This document shows positions 45,026 to 58,832 of a DNA stretch of 64,000 bases, piece after piece. The position numbers and the translations under genes were made by a program. Below the pieces are notes generated by a model. It was not told the DNA's origin. It did not search any database and saw only the letters and a program-made list of their open reading frames with translations. Source of the stretch: Istiophorus platypterus (lineage: Eukaryota; Chordata; Actinopteri; Istiophoriformes; Istiophoridae); NCBI GenBank assembly GCA_016859345.1, contig CM029122.1, forward strand, positions 7,141,075 to 7,205,074, written 5' to 3'. Position 1 is the stretch's first letter; every line of letters starts with the position of its first letter.

Positions 45026-48000
45026 ACACCGTGTTGAAGTTCGGAAAAAGTCCAACTGGCGACGTTGTCTCGACAGGAAAGGGCAGGAACGGTTTCATCA
45101 TCACCGAGGGTCCAGTGGCGCCTATCAGCCCTGGCAACGCCCCACCTACTGCACCACACCCACTTCCTGCAAACAGAGAGAAAGATAATTCGAGTTATTG
45201 ATTTCTAATAGATGAGCAATAGCACTATTATTGATTTGAGTGCTCTTTAGTTTCCGCACTGTCCCTGGCGGTGTCTGGTGGTCCATTAAAAAAAAACAAG
45301 TGACGTCCTTTCAAAAGGGCTTAATAATTAATACCTGGAGAAGATTAGGCAGCTGGCTTTTGGAAACGTTATGGAGTTAAGAGCAAAACGTAAAAGCATT
45401 AGCTTCTTTTACAAGCACTGAGGAACAATGTAGCATCATCCCTAGTCATTACTTGGACAATTAACCGTTTGTGTTAATATGAGCTGGTCAGTAAATCATC
45501 CCATTATCCCACGAGCTTGAGCCTCAACAGAGATATTGCTGAGTTTTTTGGACATTTTTTGGCAACGCCATTAAAGAACAAATTGAGGAAAATCCATCTC
45601 ACTCTGATGTTTATGTTGTTTCAACCTGGAACCCTGACCATCTGTAATCTGCTTTACAGTCAGAACATGCAGAACATATGGAGCTGGAGCTGCTGGAGGC
45701 AGAAAGAAGTAATGATATAGAGCAAAAAAAAGAGAGAGAGAGATGGTGAATGAGCAGCTCACATAATGAGTCCATGTGTCCAGGTGCCACAGGGCTGTTA
45801 AGAGCCGCTATGTACATCTAAACTCTACTTCATCTCCTTTTACGGAGGCAGAAACTACATTTTCTCAGGTGCCGAAAAACGGGACCCAGGGTGACCAAAT
45901 CCCGGGCAGTACTGTAGAAATCGAGCCTCGCACAACTATAACGAACCTCAGGTGAAAGTTTTCTGTGTCTTGAGTTTAATTCAAAAATTACAGTTATTTG
46001 CTCATAACCTGCAATACACGTTTAAAAGCCAACGGGTCGAATCTAGACGTTATTTCTGTGACATTCATGTGGGCTGTGGACCATTTCAGGAACAGTGGTG
46101 AGGAATCTGAAGCCTGAGCCCAAATATAAACCTGTTCGTGCCCAGTTACATTCAGGATGAGGAGGTGGTTACATATACATCAACGGTATACACATATAAG
46201 AAAGGTAGATCTGACGAAGGAGGAGTGTATTTCTGCTGACAGTGTACGTTTATAGTCACAGCCTGTAGAAACCCTGCAGTGAATTATTTCATAACAACAG
46301 AGTGTGGGTGGAAACACTAAGAGCAACCGAATCAGCCCTGACAGAGGAGGAGGATGAGGAAGAAGAGGATGAGCAGGAGAAGTTTTGTTCTTATTGGTTT
46401 TGTCCATCTGTCCAACTTAGCTTAAAAAACTCAATTGAGTCCCATTTTAATTAAACTATAAACCAGTCTAACCAATTCTAAATGCCTAATAATTCATTCA
46501 CACACATTCTGTATGCCTTATAACGAAATATAACTCACTCTCATCCATACTGTAGGCGATGTGATCTGTTCATTCAAACACATTCTAATTACATCTTAAC
46601 AAAAAGAGACCAAGGATTCTTGGTTTCAGGTGATTACGCACTAATGAAATAATAAAATTCCAACTATTACAACTCCCAAAATTGTACAAAATTTAAATGC
46701 AATATAATCCATTGCAAAAAGTTCTTGTGAATGCAATATTACCACTTTTAAAACACCTTATTAGTCCTTTGTAAATACGCTGTTACCCATTTTAACCCGT
46801 ACTTAATGTTTAATACCATATTCTAGGTTGTTTTAATTTCACTATTACCGATACATCTGGTCGCAAATTGTCTAAATGCATTAAACCCACTGTAACCATT
46901 TCTAATATGTATTTAAACTTAATTCTGACACTTGCGGGCATCAGGATTCAAAATGCTGATATGAATACACTGGATTGAGAGGTTTAGTTTAAGAGTTTAC
47001 ATGTGTCCGAGCTGGACCAGACCGCGGCAGGCCAGGCCAGCTATGTGTGTTTTCAGACTGACATTAAGCTAGCTGTGGATTAGCTGTGTGCCACGCTGCT
47101 GCGTTTGTCCTCATATAGCAGAGCTGTGAGTCAGTGTCTGTATTTATCACTACAGCTCTTTATCAGGTTCAGAACAACATGACGCAACGCAGCGATGTAA
47201 TCAAACACATGTAGCCGGACACACATCAGCTTAGATCGCTATCTGGTTCAGCTGTTATTAGCTGGAAGAACACTTATCATAGTAAATACAGATTAGTGTC
47301 TATTTTTAAAGATGGTGTGTTTGTCAGCTTGGCCGACCTGCCAAAATAAAAGCTTCACCTTTAATAATTCAGTCTCAGTTAAGATGTAACGCTAGCAAAC
47401 CAAATCTGAACTCCTGCAGAAAGTCATTACTAAAAAAACAAAAAAACTAGGAGAGATAACCTAGTGCATCGCTGGGCTGCCCTTTTCCTCTTTGCTTCTC
47501 TCTTTCTGTGCTCACATATACGGTATTCTAAAACAGTTGTGTTCCCGATAAAGCTGTTCTCAGTTCTCAGATATTGTACAGATGTGAGACAGTGACTGAA
47601 AAACTGCCCATTAAGACAACATGTTAACCAGCAGTCACTTCCAAACCATAACCAAGCTGCTGCTCCGCACTACTAAAATCCTGATTCTATAACTGTGACA
47701 TCATCCAACAAAAGTAACACCAACACGCAAGTTAAAGACAATGGCTTTGCTGTGATTTTTAGCTATAATTACTTGTAAATTAATGAATTAAAAGCTCATA
47801 CACATCTGCGTCAGCTGCCGTGTGTTCAACTGAATAGGATGCATCAGGAAGTGTATCTACAGAGGGGAAAGCTTGACCTTGTGAACATTGATCAATCCTA
47901 GCGACTCTCTTCTGGGGAAAGTAGCTTAGGTCTGTCTAGAAAATCGCTAGATTTGTCGCTAAATGCTTTAGTGAGGAATCTCCCTTAAAGGGTTGTAATA

Positions 48001-51000
48001 AGTCGGTAAATCTATAGACAAAGGCACTAAGTTGGCAACACTCTCTGTAAATGCCCCAATGATGACCCAGTAGACACTGTTTTGATTCATTTTGATAGAG
48101 CAACTGTCATTAGAGAATATCCAACACTCGGCAGGCTGATCAATAGTGTAACTTTAAAGGACCTGCCCGCTGTTACTGTTTAGCCAAAAAAGAAAAAAAG
48201 GCCTTTACACACATTGTAAAGCAGAAGATAATCTATTATCCTGCTATGTTTGTTATAGTTTTAATTTGCCCTATTTTGCACAACATGGTACATTTCATTA
48301 AATTACCGTCCACTAACTTCCAAGATGAGTGCACTGTCAGTGTTAGCACACAGTGTATACTTCACGGTATGCTGATCAGGTGTGCTGCTTTCCTGCTGAC
48401 TCAGAAGGTGGAGGTGATCAGGAGTAACCAAAGTACATCACAGCCTTTTACCAAGGTTTTGTTTGTTTCCATGTCAAGCATTGCACTCTGGGAGAGAGAA
48501 ACCCCTATGACAGCCTTAAAGATGACTGAAAGCATCTCAAGGATAATCTGTTCCACTTTAAAAAACCCCTACAACCTCCTGAAGGATCATTCCCCAACAC
48601 AAAAAGCGACTGAACCCTCATCAAAGACCACTGAAACCGCTGCAAGAACCTTAAAACACTCAGTAGAACCACTTGAGCAGGCCGGTCGTATAATTTGTCA
48701 CAGACACAGTCACCCCCATCTGAGATATCACAAAGGTTTGGTGTTTGACAAGCACTGCGCCTCATCAGCCTGTTCACTGACCAGTGTGACCACCTCAAGG
48801 ACAATTTAATCCACCTGAAAAACATCTAGAACCTCTCGAAGGAACATTCACATGCCTAAAGAACCAATCGAGACTCACTAAGGACCACTAAACTCATCTC
48901 AAGAGCCCGGGACACATCCAATAGGGCCTATCGGCGCTCCCTCAAGTACCCCAGAAACTTTCTCAAGGGCACCTTCACAAGCGCTCTTGTCGACGGAGCC
49001 CTCTCATCACTGTTGAACATCGTTTCACTTTTGTCCAACAGCGAGCGTCTTTCCCACTATGACTGGATGATCTGTGGGATAAACGAAGCCTTAAAAGCTC
49101 TTCGCCGACCACCGATGCCGCCTTAAAGGCCACCAGAACCTCCCTAAAGACCCCGAGAGTCCGCTAAAGTAATAAACCACCTCAAGGACCATTGGAACTT
49201 CTTTACGCAGCCCTAGGATCTGCTCAAGGACGGCTTAAGCCCCAGGACATCCTGAAGGACCATTTGAGCCTTCTCAAAGACCCCTTAAGCCTTTACACCC
49301 CCTGTCTCTCAAGCTGTCTCCCCCCTGGCTGACCTTTTTTTTTCCCCCCGCATCAGCATTTCAGCGACCGTTAACACCACACTCAACGCACCGCACGCTA
49401 TTAGCCAGCGCGCCGGGCTTTCTGGACTGTTCTTCATTTAATCGTTTTTACATTGTGAATGTTACAGCGTAGTAAAAATTGTTATACTTAGTCTGCAGTG
49501 TTCAGCTCCTGTTTCCTTTACGATCCATATGAATTGAAGATATTTTTTCAGTCGGTGTGTGTGATGAACAGTGTGGTGACAGAGTCATCTTAATTCTGTC
49601 CTTCTGTCCTCTGAGATCTGGTTACAACACATGCACTATCACACACGCGCACACACACACACAGTTACCCTCCTCTCTTACAGTAAGTTGCTGTTCTAAG
49701 AAGCTGCTATTAATACTGATACACATCTGCTACTGCATTCACATGGGAAGTTGTTGCACCAGCACGAGAAGTGGCCAACAACAAAGTAACGGGCCAGACA
49801 GTTTTATTTTAGCCCATTAGTGACTGGATAAAAGATCTGTTGAAGGCAGCTGTAAACAAACACCTCTAGTTGAAAGGTTATTTGCGAGTTTCTGTAAACG
49901 ACTCCTTTTCCATCCGCAGGGTGGAATAAGTCACTGAATTCCTGAGAGGCTTTAAATTTGACCTGAACATCTCAAGACGGGTCTGACACCGGAACTGAGC
50001 GGTCCAGATCGGTCTGGTGCCGGAACTAGCTGCTCCGGCGCTCGAACCGGCGCAGCTGAGACTAGCCTGGTGCTAGAAGGCAATCTTAGTGGTTTAGCCC
50101 AGTTTGGTTGCGTGATCTGAACCAGGCCGATGCCGAAACTGAGCGTTTTAGATCAGTTTAATCCTGAAACTGAATCTGAGGGGATTAGACCACCCTGGCA
50201 CAGGCACTGGATCTCCCCGCATTAATTCAGTCTGATACTGGAATTAGCAGCAACTGGTCTGGATCGGACTGACACTGGAACTGGCCGGTTCAAATCGGCG
50301 GCGGCTGGGTTTAAACGGTCTATAAATCGATAATGAGCTCTTAAGTCAGAGCCTCCGCTCTCCTGGTGGTCAGTTCGCTTTTCTCCGCAGTGGTCAGATT
50401 TATGATGTGGCTGCAGTCAGGGTCATTTGTGGCATTCACACCCCAAACCCCGCAACCCACCCCACTCATGCCCCCACACACACACACACAGTGCTCACAA
50501 GCTTATACGATGAAGACATAATAAGGAAAATCTCACACAGTGGTCAGATGTACCGTCACACGGATCCTGTAACCGATCTGACCTGCAAAGCCCCGTGTCA
50601 TCCGCTACAAACCACCTCCATATCTATGCCGCTGGGTGTGGTTACTGAGAAGTATGGCCTGATACTTAGTCGCCCGCCGCGCCCTGGTGTACAAGTGTCA
50701 AACGGGGCTGATAGAGTTGCATACAGCTTTTTAGTTGGTTGCAGAAACTGGTGCACAAGCATCTCTGGTGTTTCCAGCTGGTTGAAAACTTTGTGTTTGC
50801 TGCACTTTTACATAATGTTTAGTTGCAAAAATACCTCACAGAAGAGCTGATGATGAGTAATCAATCAATAGTATGTAGGTTATCACCAGAAAATTAATTA
50901 GCAATCAGTTTTAGTCTATTTTTTTAATGCAAAAATGCCAAAAAATTCACTGGTTCCAGCCTCTCACATGCGAGGACTTTATGCTTTTCTTTGCTGTACA

Positions 51001-51302
51001 TGACAGTTAACTGAGCATCTTTGAGTTCTGGGCTGTGGGCCCTGAAAAGACAAGACATTTGAAGACATCACCTTGTTTAAAGGCATTTTCCACTATTTCT
51101 TGGCTTTTTATGCTCGACTGATTAATTGAGAAAAGAATCTGCAAATTAATCAACAGCGGATATGATTTATCGTTTAAAATAGCTGCATGTTTGTTTGGAT
51201 GGAAGTAACTGATGAGGCGGGCTGTCCAAATAAATCCCATAAACACCGAACTTAGCTGGATGTAAACACATAGAATGACAGACACACACGTACGTACGCA
51301 CA

Positions 51303-51356
<54 letters not shown>

Positions 51357-51363
51357 CACACAT

Positions 51364-51425
<62 letters not shown>

Positions 51426-51530
51426 CATAAACAAACATTGCTAGGTAGATGTAATTAAAATAAAACCGGCACGCCAGCAACCAGTTGGCCACTCATCTCT
51501 CAGCTGCACTGTGCACTTCTGTTATGTGTG

Positions 51531-51568
<38 letters not shown>

Positions 51569-54500
51569 AGTAATGGTCTTCATAACACTCTAAATATGCT
51601 GAACCATATTTCAAAGTGCCCCAGTCATTCAGCGTATCTTTGATGTCCCCCCTGTGGCCACGAAGTCGGTTAGTCAACGCGGCCCTTACATCGTTCGCAC
51701 GGACAATGCTGTCGAACAATGGCAAGCGGCATTGACAGCGCTGACCTCCGAGGGAACAAAGAGCCGACTCATCCAAAGCGGAACGACATCGTGGCATTTC
51801 ATCTCCCCCCATTTCGTCAAAGTATTAACTGCGCCGCAAAAGAGGCTCGGACAGTTTTGAGGCAGGAGTCCATGCTACAGAGTCCAGCCCTTGAATAAAC
51901 TGTGTGAACTTATTGTTCCGTTAGCAACCAAACTAATGTGCCCGCTAAGTGACAGTCAGATCATTTTGACATGGAAATTACTGGTCCGGGCTGCAACTGG
52001 ACCTCATTTATCAGAAATAATGACAAACAGCTGGAAAGGATGAAAAAGAGGTGTCTTGTACTGAGGAACTCTTAAGATACATAGCAAAGCTACGTTATTT
52101 ATAAGTCCTTTTACCTTTGACCCTTTAACACTTCCCTGAAGTTTCCTGCGATCAGCAAGTGAGTTAAATACTGGTGTAGTTTAGCTTTTGAATTTCTGCA
52201 AAAAAAATAAAAAAAAATAAATAAATAAAATCCATATTCGACCATATTTCTTTCACGCAGAGCCTGTTTGTTTTGGTTCGTTATCTCCCTGACAGGGAGG
52301 TTGTCGGTCTGTTTTCAGTCCGACTCTGTCGAGCTGAGGTTCTGGTCTGAATGCAAAGCAGACCGGCCGCAGTATTTTATTATGGCAGATGTAAATAAAT
52401 ACTATTAAATCCGTTTTCTGGTTGTGAATTGTTCAGACGACAATATTTAACAGCTTCCGGATAAAAAGTAACTATTCTCCCCTAATATTACAGAGCAAAA
52501 GGTCTCATTTTTTGTCCTATTTTGATCCGTTTGTCACCATCAGTGACATAAGGGGCCAAGGAACAGTCTTCACTAATAATGCCCATAATCCTTTCTTTCT
52601 TTGTGAGCCTTGTGCGTCGCCTGGGACCATACCATACCCATAAGGCACAGCACAGCTGTTGCCCCTCGGTGCATATGACTTGTTTACAGCTTTGTGGGAA
52701 CACAACGCGGAACGCAACGCGGACCAGAGCCAAACAAACCGAACCGGAAAACACACCACAGCTTGTGTGAATGGCACCGAACAACGGGCTGAGCGTAAAA
52801 GCAGCCTTATTTGTGTTCTGATTTACAACGGTGTCACCACCTCCGACCATCCTGCCTTCAGCAGGGTGGCGTCCGACGTTGTTTCCGGTTGCCTTCGATG
52901 CCGTCCGTCGATCCGTCACGTGACCCTGGATAAGCAAATAAACGAAACAACATTGTCCTCATCCTTTTTCCGAGAAAATACGCAACCAAAATGCCACATT
53001 TACTCTGAGTGGGTACATTTAAAAAAAAAAGAAAAAAGAAAAAAAGAGAACTATGAATGATTGTAAATATAAAAGTAGTCAGTGCATTTTCATCTTAACC
53101 CATTAATGGGTGAAGAGGTAGAAGAAACCGATGTCAGATTTTTTCCAACATATAATAAAGTGGAATATTTCCTTTAAAGGTCAAATAACTGTTGTGGGTC
53201 TTTGGGAATCGATGAAAAGCTTCTCAACACAAAGAAACAGTAGGACTTTATAATACAGTTGTATGAACCAGGTACCAGTAAAATACTCAGTGGTTACTAC
53301 TGGTGCTGAAATGTAGGAACGGTGGAAGAAAACGAGACCGATGGGGAACAGGGGAGCAACAACTGGTCATTTTAGAAGAAAGAAGAAAGAAGAAGAAATA
53401 TATTTAACCAAACCACCTATTTTTTTTTAAATCCACTGAACCCTGCCAGCCCACATATCTTACTATTACAGGCTAATCAAAAGATTTACTAGGTTCCTTA
53501 TTGTTATTTTATTGTTTTAAATTTTTTTAATTCTAATCATTGCTTATATTTTTATCCTCATTATTTGTTATTATTACTACTGTAATGTGTGATCCCCCTA
53601 CATCTGTATGTTACAGATATTTATGTTATAGTTTTTCCCTCCTCTGTCGACATTAGAAACCTTTCATAGCTGTGCGCCTGAGAAGGGTGAGTTTGATTTC
53701 TACTCCTGCAGCGTTTGCTAGGAGAAAATTTTCTAAGGTGTAAAACCAATTTCCTGACTTGTTTCTTTTTCAAGTTGTAAAATCAAGTAGAACACATTAA
53801 AATTAGGGCTGTTAATTAGTCTGTTGGTTATTTTTGCTAATAATTGTTTTGTCTATAAAACGATATTAAAAATATTGAAAAACGCTTAAAAGATGTCCAG
53901 CTTACTCTCAAGTGTGACCGAGAGAAGCACTGAATCACAATATTTGAGCGTTTGGAAACAGCAGAGATTTTTTTTTATCTTTTCTTTTTAAAGCATTTTC
54001 ATTAAATTAAAAAAATGACTAAAATAATTATTCAGTTATCAAAATGGTTGCCAACTAATTTTCTGTCGATAGACTAATCACATAATAGATAATTGTCGCA
54101 GCCCTAATTAATAGGATTCTGGGTGTAGCCTTAAAATTGAGCAACGTCTTTTTAAATTGTATTTTCTCCTACAGATCACAATGTTTGTTTATAGGTCAAA
54201 TTACAGTTTGTAGTTTAGATTACTCTGTAATGATAATGTATGGGGGTTGTACTATGGTGTGTAGCTGTTCTCCCTTTAATACTATTTTAAGTACACAATA
54301 AGGCTGAGGCTGTAAACACCAGTTTTCACAAAATTGAGTTTTGTTCCTGAGCGCCGTACCCTGTAGTTACCCAGTATTCACAAAAACATTTGTGGTGTAT
54401 TTATTCATCCTTCCCTCTGAAATGACCAGTCGTTGGTCTTTGATCGCCTCAGTCTTGTTTTCTTACACTGTTCCTACATTTAAGAGCCAGTAGGAACCAA

Positions 54501-55237
54501 CGGGTATTTTACTGGTACCTGGTTCCTGCTACAAACTTACACTGTAAATCATGGCCCATATTTTAACATGTATTACAAAGCAACTTATCCAATTTTTCTT
54601 TGAACGCAAAACACCACATCCTCAAATCTCTTGCAGCTCTTGTAATTACGACCCTAACTAACTTCAGAGTTTCCCCTATAAAGCATGGTGCACCGGGGAA
54701 GGGTTGCGGGATGCAGCATTTTCAGTGGCACCAACACCAGCGTATCATCTGTTATCACAGCTGCTTTGTATCATCATCCAGCGCGGCAGAGAGAGGTGAA
54801 ACATCTGGTTCAGTTGCCGAGACAGTAGGCGGAAAAATAAAAGGGATTCAAACCAATAGAGGTAACGTGAAACCAAAAGAAGCGCAAACATCCCTCACAC
54901 AGACAGCAAGAAGAGACGAAGGCTGAGAATGAGGACGGGGTAGGAAGCAGATGAAGATGTGGGTTTCGGTCTAAGGTTCCTACCTGAACCAGGCGTCTGT
55001 CTGTCTTTATCCGGATCCAGATTTCCTTTTTTAATTTCTTAACTTTTTTAAACTCTATCTATTCTCTTCTGCTATGCGCCACTGTAATTTCTTCTTTCGT
55101 GTACTGCGCTGTTTTCTCTCTCTCGCTCTCTCTGTCTGTGTTACTCTACTCTCGTCTTTTTTACAAAGAGCAACAGCCAAACACACCCACCACTCACTTT
55201 GTGTCCGTGCGTGTGTGTTTGCCAGAGAGAGAGAGCG

Positions 55238-55287
<50 letters not shown>

Positions 55288-55541
55288 TGTGTATCATGTG
55301 ACTGGAGGAAGAGTGGCATGTGTCATTGCTATCTGAACCCCCGAACCCTCAGTGTCAGGTGTGTTTCTGAATGTGTGTGTGTGTGTGTGTGTGTTACTCC
55401 TTAATCCCCTGCTGCCATTTCCTACAGAGAGAAGAAACTCTATCCCCAAGGACGAGAGAGAGAGCAAGAAAAACGACCGCACACACTACTTACAGATTAT
55501 ATTGGAGGATTAAAGATTAAATTACCCTGCTGCAGTCGCTG

Positions 55542-55585
<44 letters not shown>

Positions 55586-58500
55586 ATGTGTGTGCGTGTG
55601 TGTTTCGGTGTGTGCGTCTGCACTGAGATCAGAGAGCAGTTGCTGTCAGTTCACACCATCTCCTGTTACACAGAGAAAAGCATTTTTGTGACAGACACTA
55701 AACTAGCTGGTTCAAAGTTAATATGATAACCATTAAAATAACAACAACCACAAAAAAAAAAAAGTGTCGGATGTTTTCAGTTGTTCGTTGTTTGGCAGGA
55801 AAAATGAACGTGTGTCTCCATCCGCTGCTGTTATGCAAATATTAGGAGTTTGTGGGGATAAACAGCCGGTGGTGCTAATTTTCCGGTCGGCGTCTTTAAA
55901 CCGCTGCGGAAGATGAGGGTGCGACGAGACGAGACGACTAAGACATGGCTTTAAGTCACGTGCTTCGTGACGTCACGGCGCCACGTCGCGACTTTTTTGC
56001 TGACTCTGTGTCTTTTGCATAGAAACCATCCTATGTTTCTGCATTAAACCGGGAGATCCACTGATATTCAACACGTAAGAATAAGGTAGATCCAAAACAG
56101 GGCCGAAGCACATGGCAGTTATTTTTTGTTTGTTTCTTTTTTTAAAGCTATCACCGCTAGCGACAGGGGCAGGAGGAGGTGCTAAGGAAACGGCAGCTAA
56201 TAAGCACCCGGTGTGAGTGAGCTGACCAATCAGCGGGCGCACCTGGGTATTTATGACAGGTCGCTTTCCTAAGCTGTCCTGTGGTTGCACCGTATTTTGC
56301 AACCTGTCACTTCACCGTCTTGCCAAAGAACTGCGGTGGGCACTGGCACATGTTGATTAATTAAAAATGATTTTCAAATTTAATTATTCAAATTCTAATT
56401 AAAGGATAAGACTCTTGAGATGCATCATCTCATTTTCAAGGGGGGGGTCCTAATTTCGGCATGTATCTCCCATTAAAAACCACAAACTGTTCTGTTCGTG
56501 AACGGGTTAAAGAAACTAGATACATCAGGTCAATTATTGAGCTTCAGAGGTGCTGATTTTCAGTCTATGTGGCGCTGGCCTAACCATGTCCCAACTCCAG
56601 CTCTGCTCCGCATCTCATTCCACCCTCAGAAACGAGCGTATTCCCCGAAATGTTTACGTATGAACAAAGAAAATGTCCGTCGCCTCCATGATCTCCGCCT
56701 GGACTTTGTGCCCGGGCCACCAGAGAGGCGAGCGCGAGTACGACCGGGTACGACCGGGTACGACCGGGTCCTCTCTGGCACCAGCTTTGCCCCTGGGTGT
56801 CCTTACAGTATATGGTCACACAGTCCCTCGCTGGCTTCCCACTGCAGGAAGCACTGCTGCTAAATAAAATCAACGCAGCCGGAGACGGAGCCTGGAAGAG
56901 CACAGGATATTAATACACCAGTGATCCTACTGGGAGGAGAACCCGTCTTACTACCTTCATCTGCATCTTAAACATTCCTTATCCACGGCGGAGGAGAGTT
57001 GGTAGAGAGACGTAGACTGAGTGGGGTTTTGCTGATGGCAGCATTAGACATCACACCGCATTATTATTGCAGAGAAACACACATTAACATAACAAGCGTG
57101 TATGTGTGTTTGCGTGTGTTTGTGTAAGTAGGTCACATTGAGATCCTTCTTCATCCAAAATGAACACACACACACACACACACACAGCAGACCAATCAGG
57201 ACTATGAGAACAGACAGGAGAGCTCTAGTCTGAGACTCAGTTGAAAAAAAAACAAAAACAGTAGCGACTAACAGACGCAGAACAGCATAATCACCTGCAG
57301 TAGGAATTTCATTAGAATCAAACTAACGTTACATGTGAAAGTGCTGAACGGAAAATTTAAAAAAAAAAACAAAAACCCAACATGCTGATGAGTGAACTCT
57401 TCTTACAGTCGCACCAGTCGCGGTCGCACGGCTTCCCCAGGCGGTGGCGCTGCAGGAAGCGCCAGGGTGTCTTTTAAATTCCAAGAGGTACATCTTCCGT
57501 GGAGCCGGAATGCGATCAGGAAAGTTCGTGGAAACCCGACCTGCAGATTTTCTCGATACCACTCTGGGACGCCGCCGTGTGGCAGAAGGCGTCGGACGGA
57601 AATCAGGGTCCAGCTCAAGACGGAAAGAAAAACCTACTTCACCGTAGAAACTTCTGGGAGAACTTGGTGGCACCAGGAGAACTGGTCCGAGGGTTTAGAG
57701 AGTGAGTTGGATTCAACCTCTGGGTTGAAGTTTAGTACACTGGGTCTGCCAGAGAGTAATGCAAACAGAGCTGGTCGGTCAAAAGAAAATTAAGTGTCAG
57801 CTATTCTGATAAGCGATGAAAAATAGCAAACCAGTTCCCTGGTTCCAGCTTCTAAAATGAGAGGATCTGATGCTTTTTGCTATGACACTAAGCTGAATAT
57901 CTCTGGGTTCTGGACATTTGTGCAAATAAAACTATACAAATACATCCCCTCAGACTGTAAAGACCAGACAATTAATCAGTTAAGAAAGAAAACAATACAA
58001 AAATAAACTATCAGATTAACCAATAATGAAAATAGTCAAAGCCCTAAATGTTAACAATACATAACAGTGGAAACCAAAAGGAGGAGTTTCTTATCTAATC
58101 CGTCTCCTTTGTCAACACACTTTTTTTTTTTGGAAGCACCAGTGACGCAGACTGAATACCTCTGTGTTAGATGAGCCCGGTTCCGAGGATACAGAACAAC
58201 CGCAGCTACTCCGGAAAACCGGGCAAATGAAACCGGACCGAGCAACCTGGCAACCGCAACCGCGACGGGCCGATGCCGCCGCAGAGCACGACCAAGGAGA
58301 CAACGGCGCCTAAACGTATCAGTTATATTTCATTTCCATAAAACTTGTGATTTTTGTCCCGTGTCATTTTCAGAGAAAAACAAGAAGCACCTTCAAACAG
58401 CAAAGGATGAAGCTAAGGTTTAATCTGCATAAATAAAATCAGAAACACATTAGACAAGGGGATCCATTGTGTTTGTATTTGTGTTTGTATTCTCAGACAC

Positions 58501-58747
58501 AAACAATCACACACACATACAGACACACACTGTGGTGATGAGCAGCGTTGTGTGGGTAATCACAGCAGTCACGCTATCTATAATGAGAGGAACGTCAGAC
58601 CAGACACACAACAAGTATTCACAGATTCGGGCGGAATCTATCATATTATCTTCTTCCCTTTCCAAAATACTGCTTCTTACAGGAATCCTCTGGAAGTTTT
58701 TCTCCGCGCAAGAGGACCCTCAAAGCTCGTTGAGCCGCCGATGTACA

Positions 58748-58832
<85 letters not shown>

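Noticed and set aside
48246..48809. 187-codon plus-strand frame
   Set aside because: Overlaps a decayed minisatellite, has no recognisable domain and no splice or start evidence.
50407..50850. 147-codon plus-strand frame
   Set aside because: No recognisable domain; starts in the flank of a CA repeat inside the znf385b intron.
52488..52937. 149-codon minus-strand frame
   Set aside because: Overlaps a sequence resembling a MITE fragment and shows no protein family motif.
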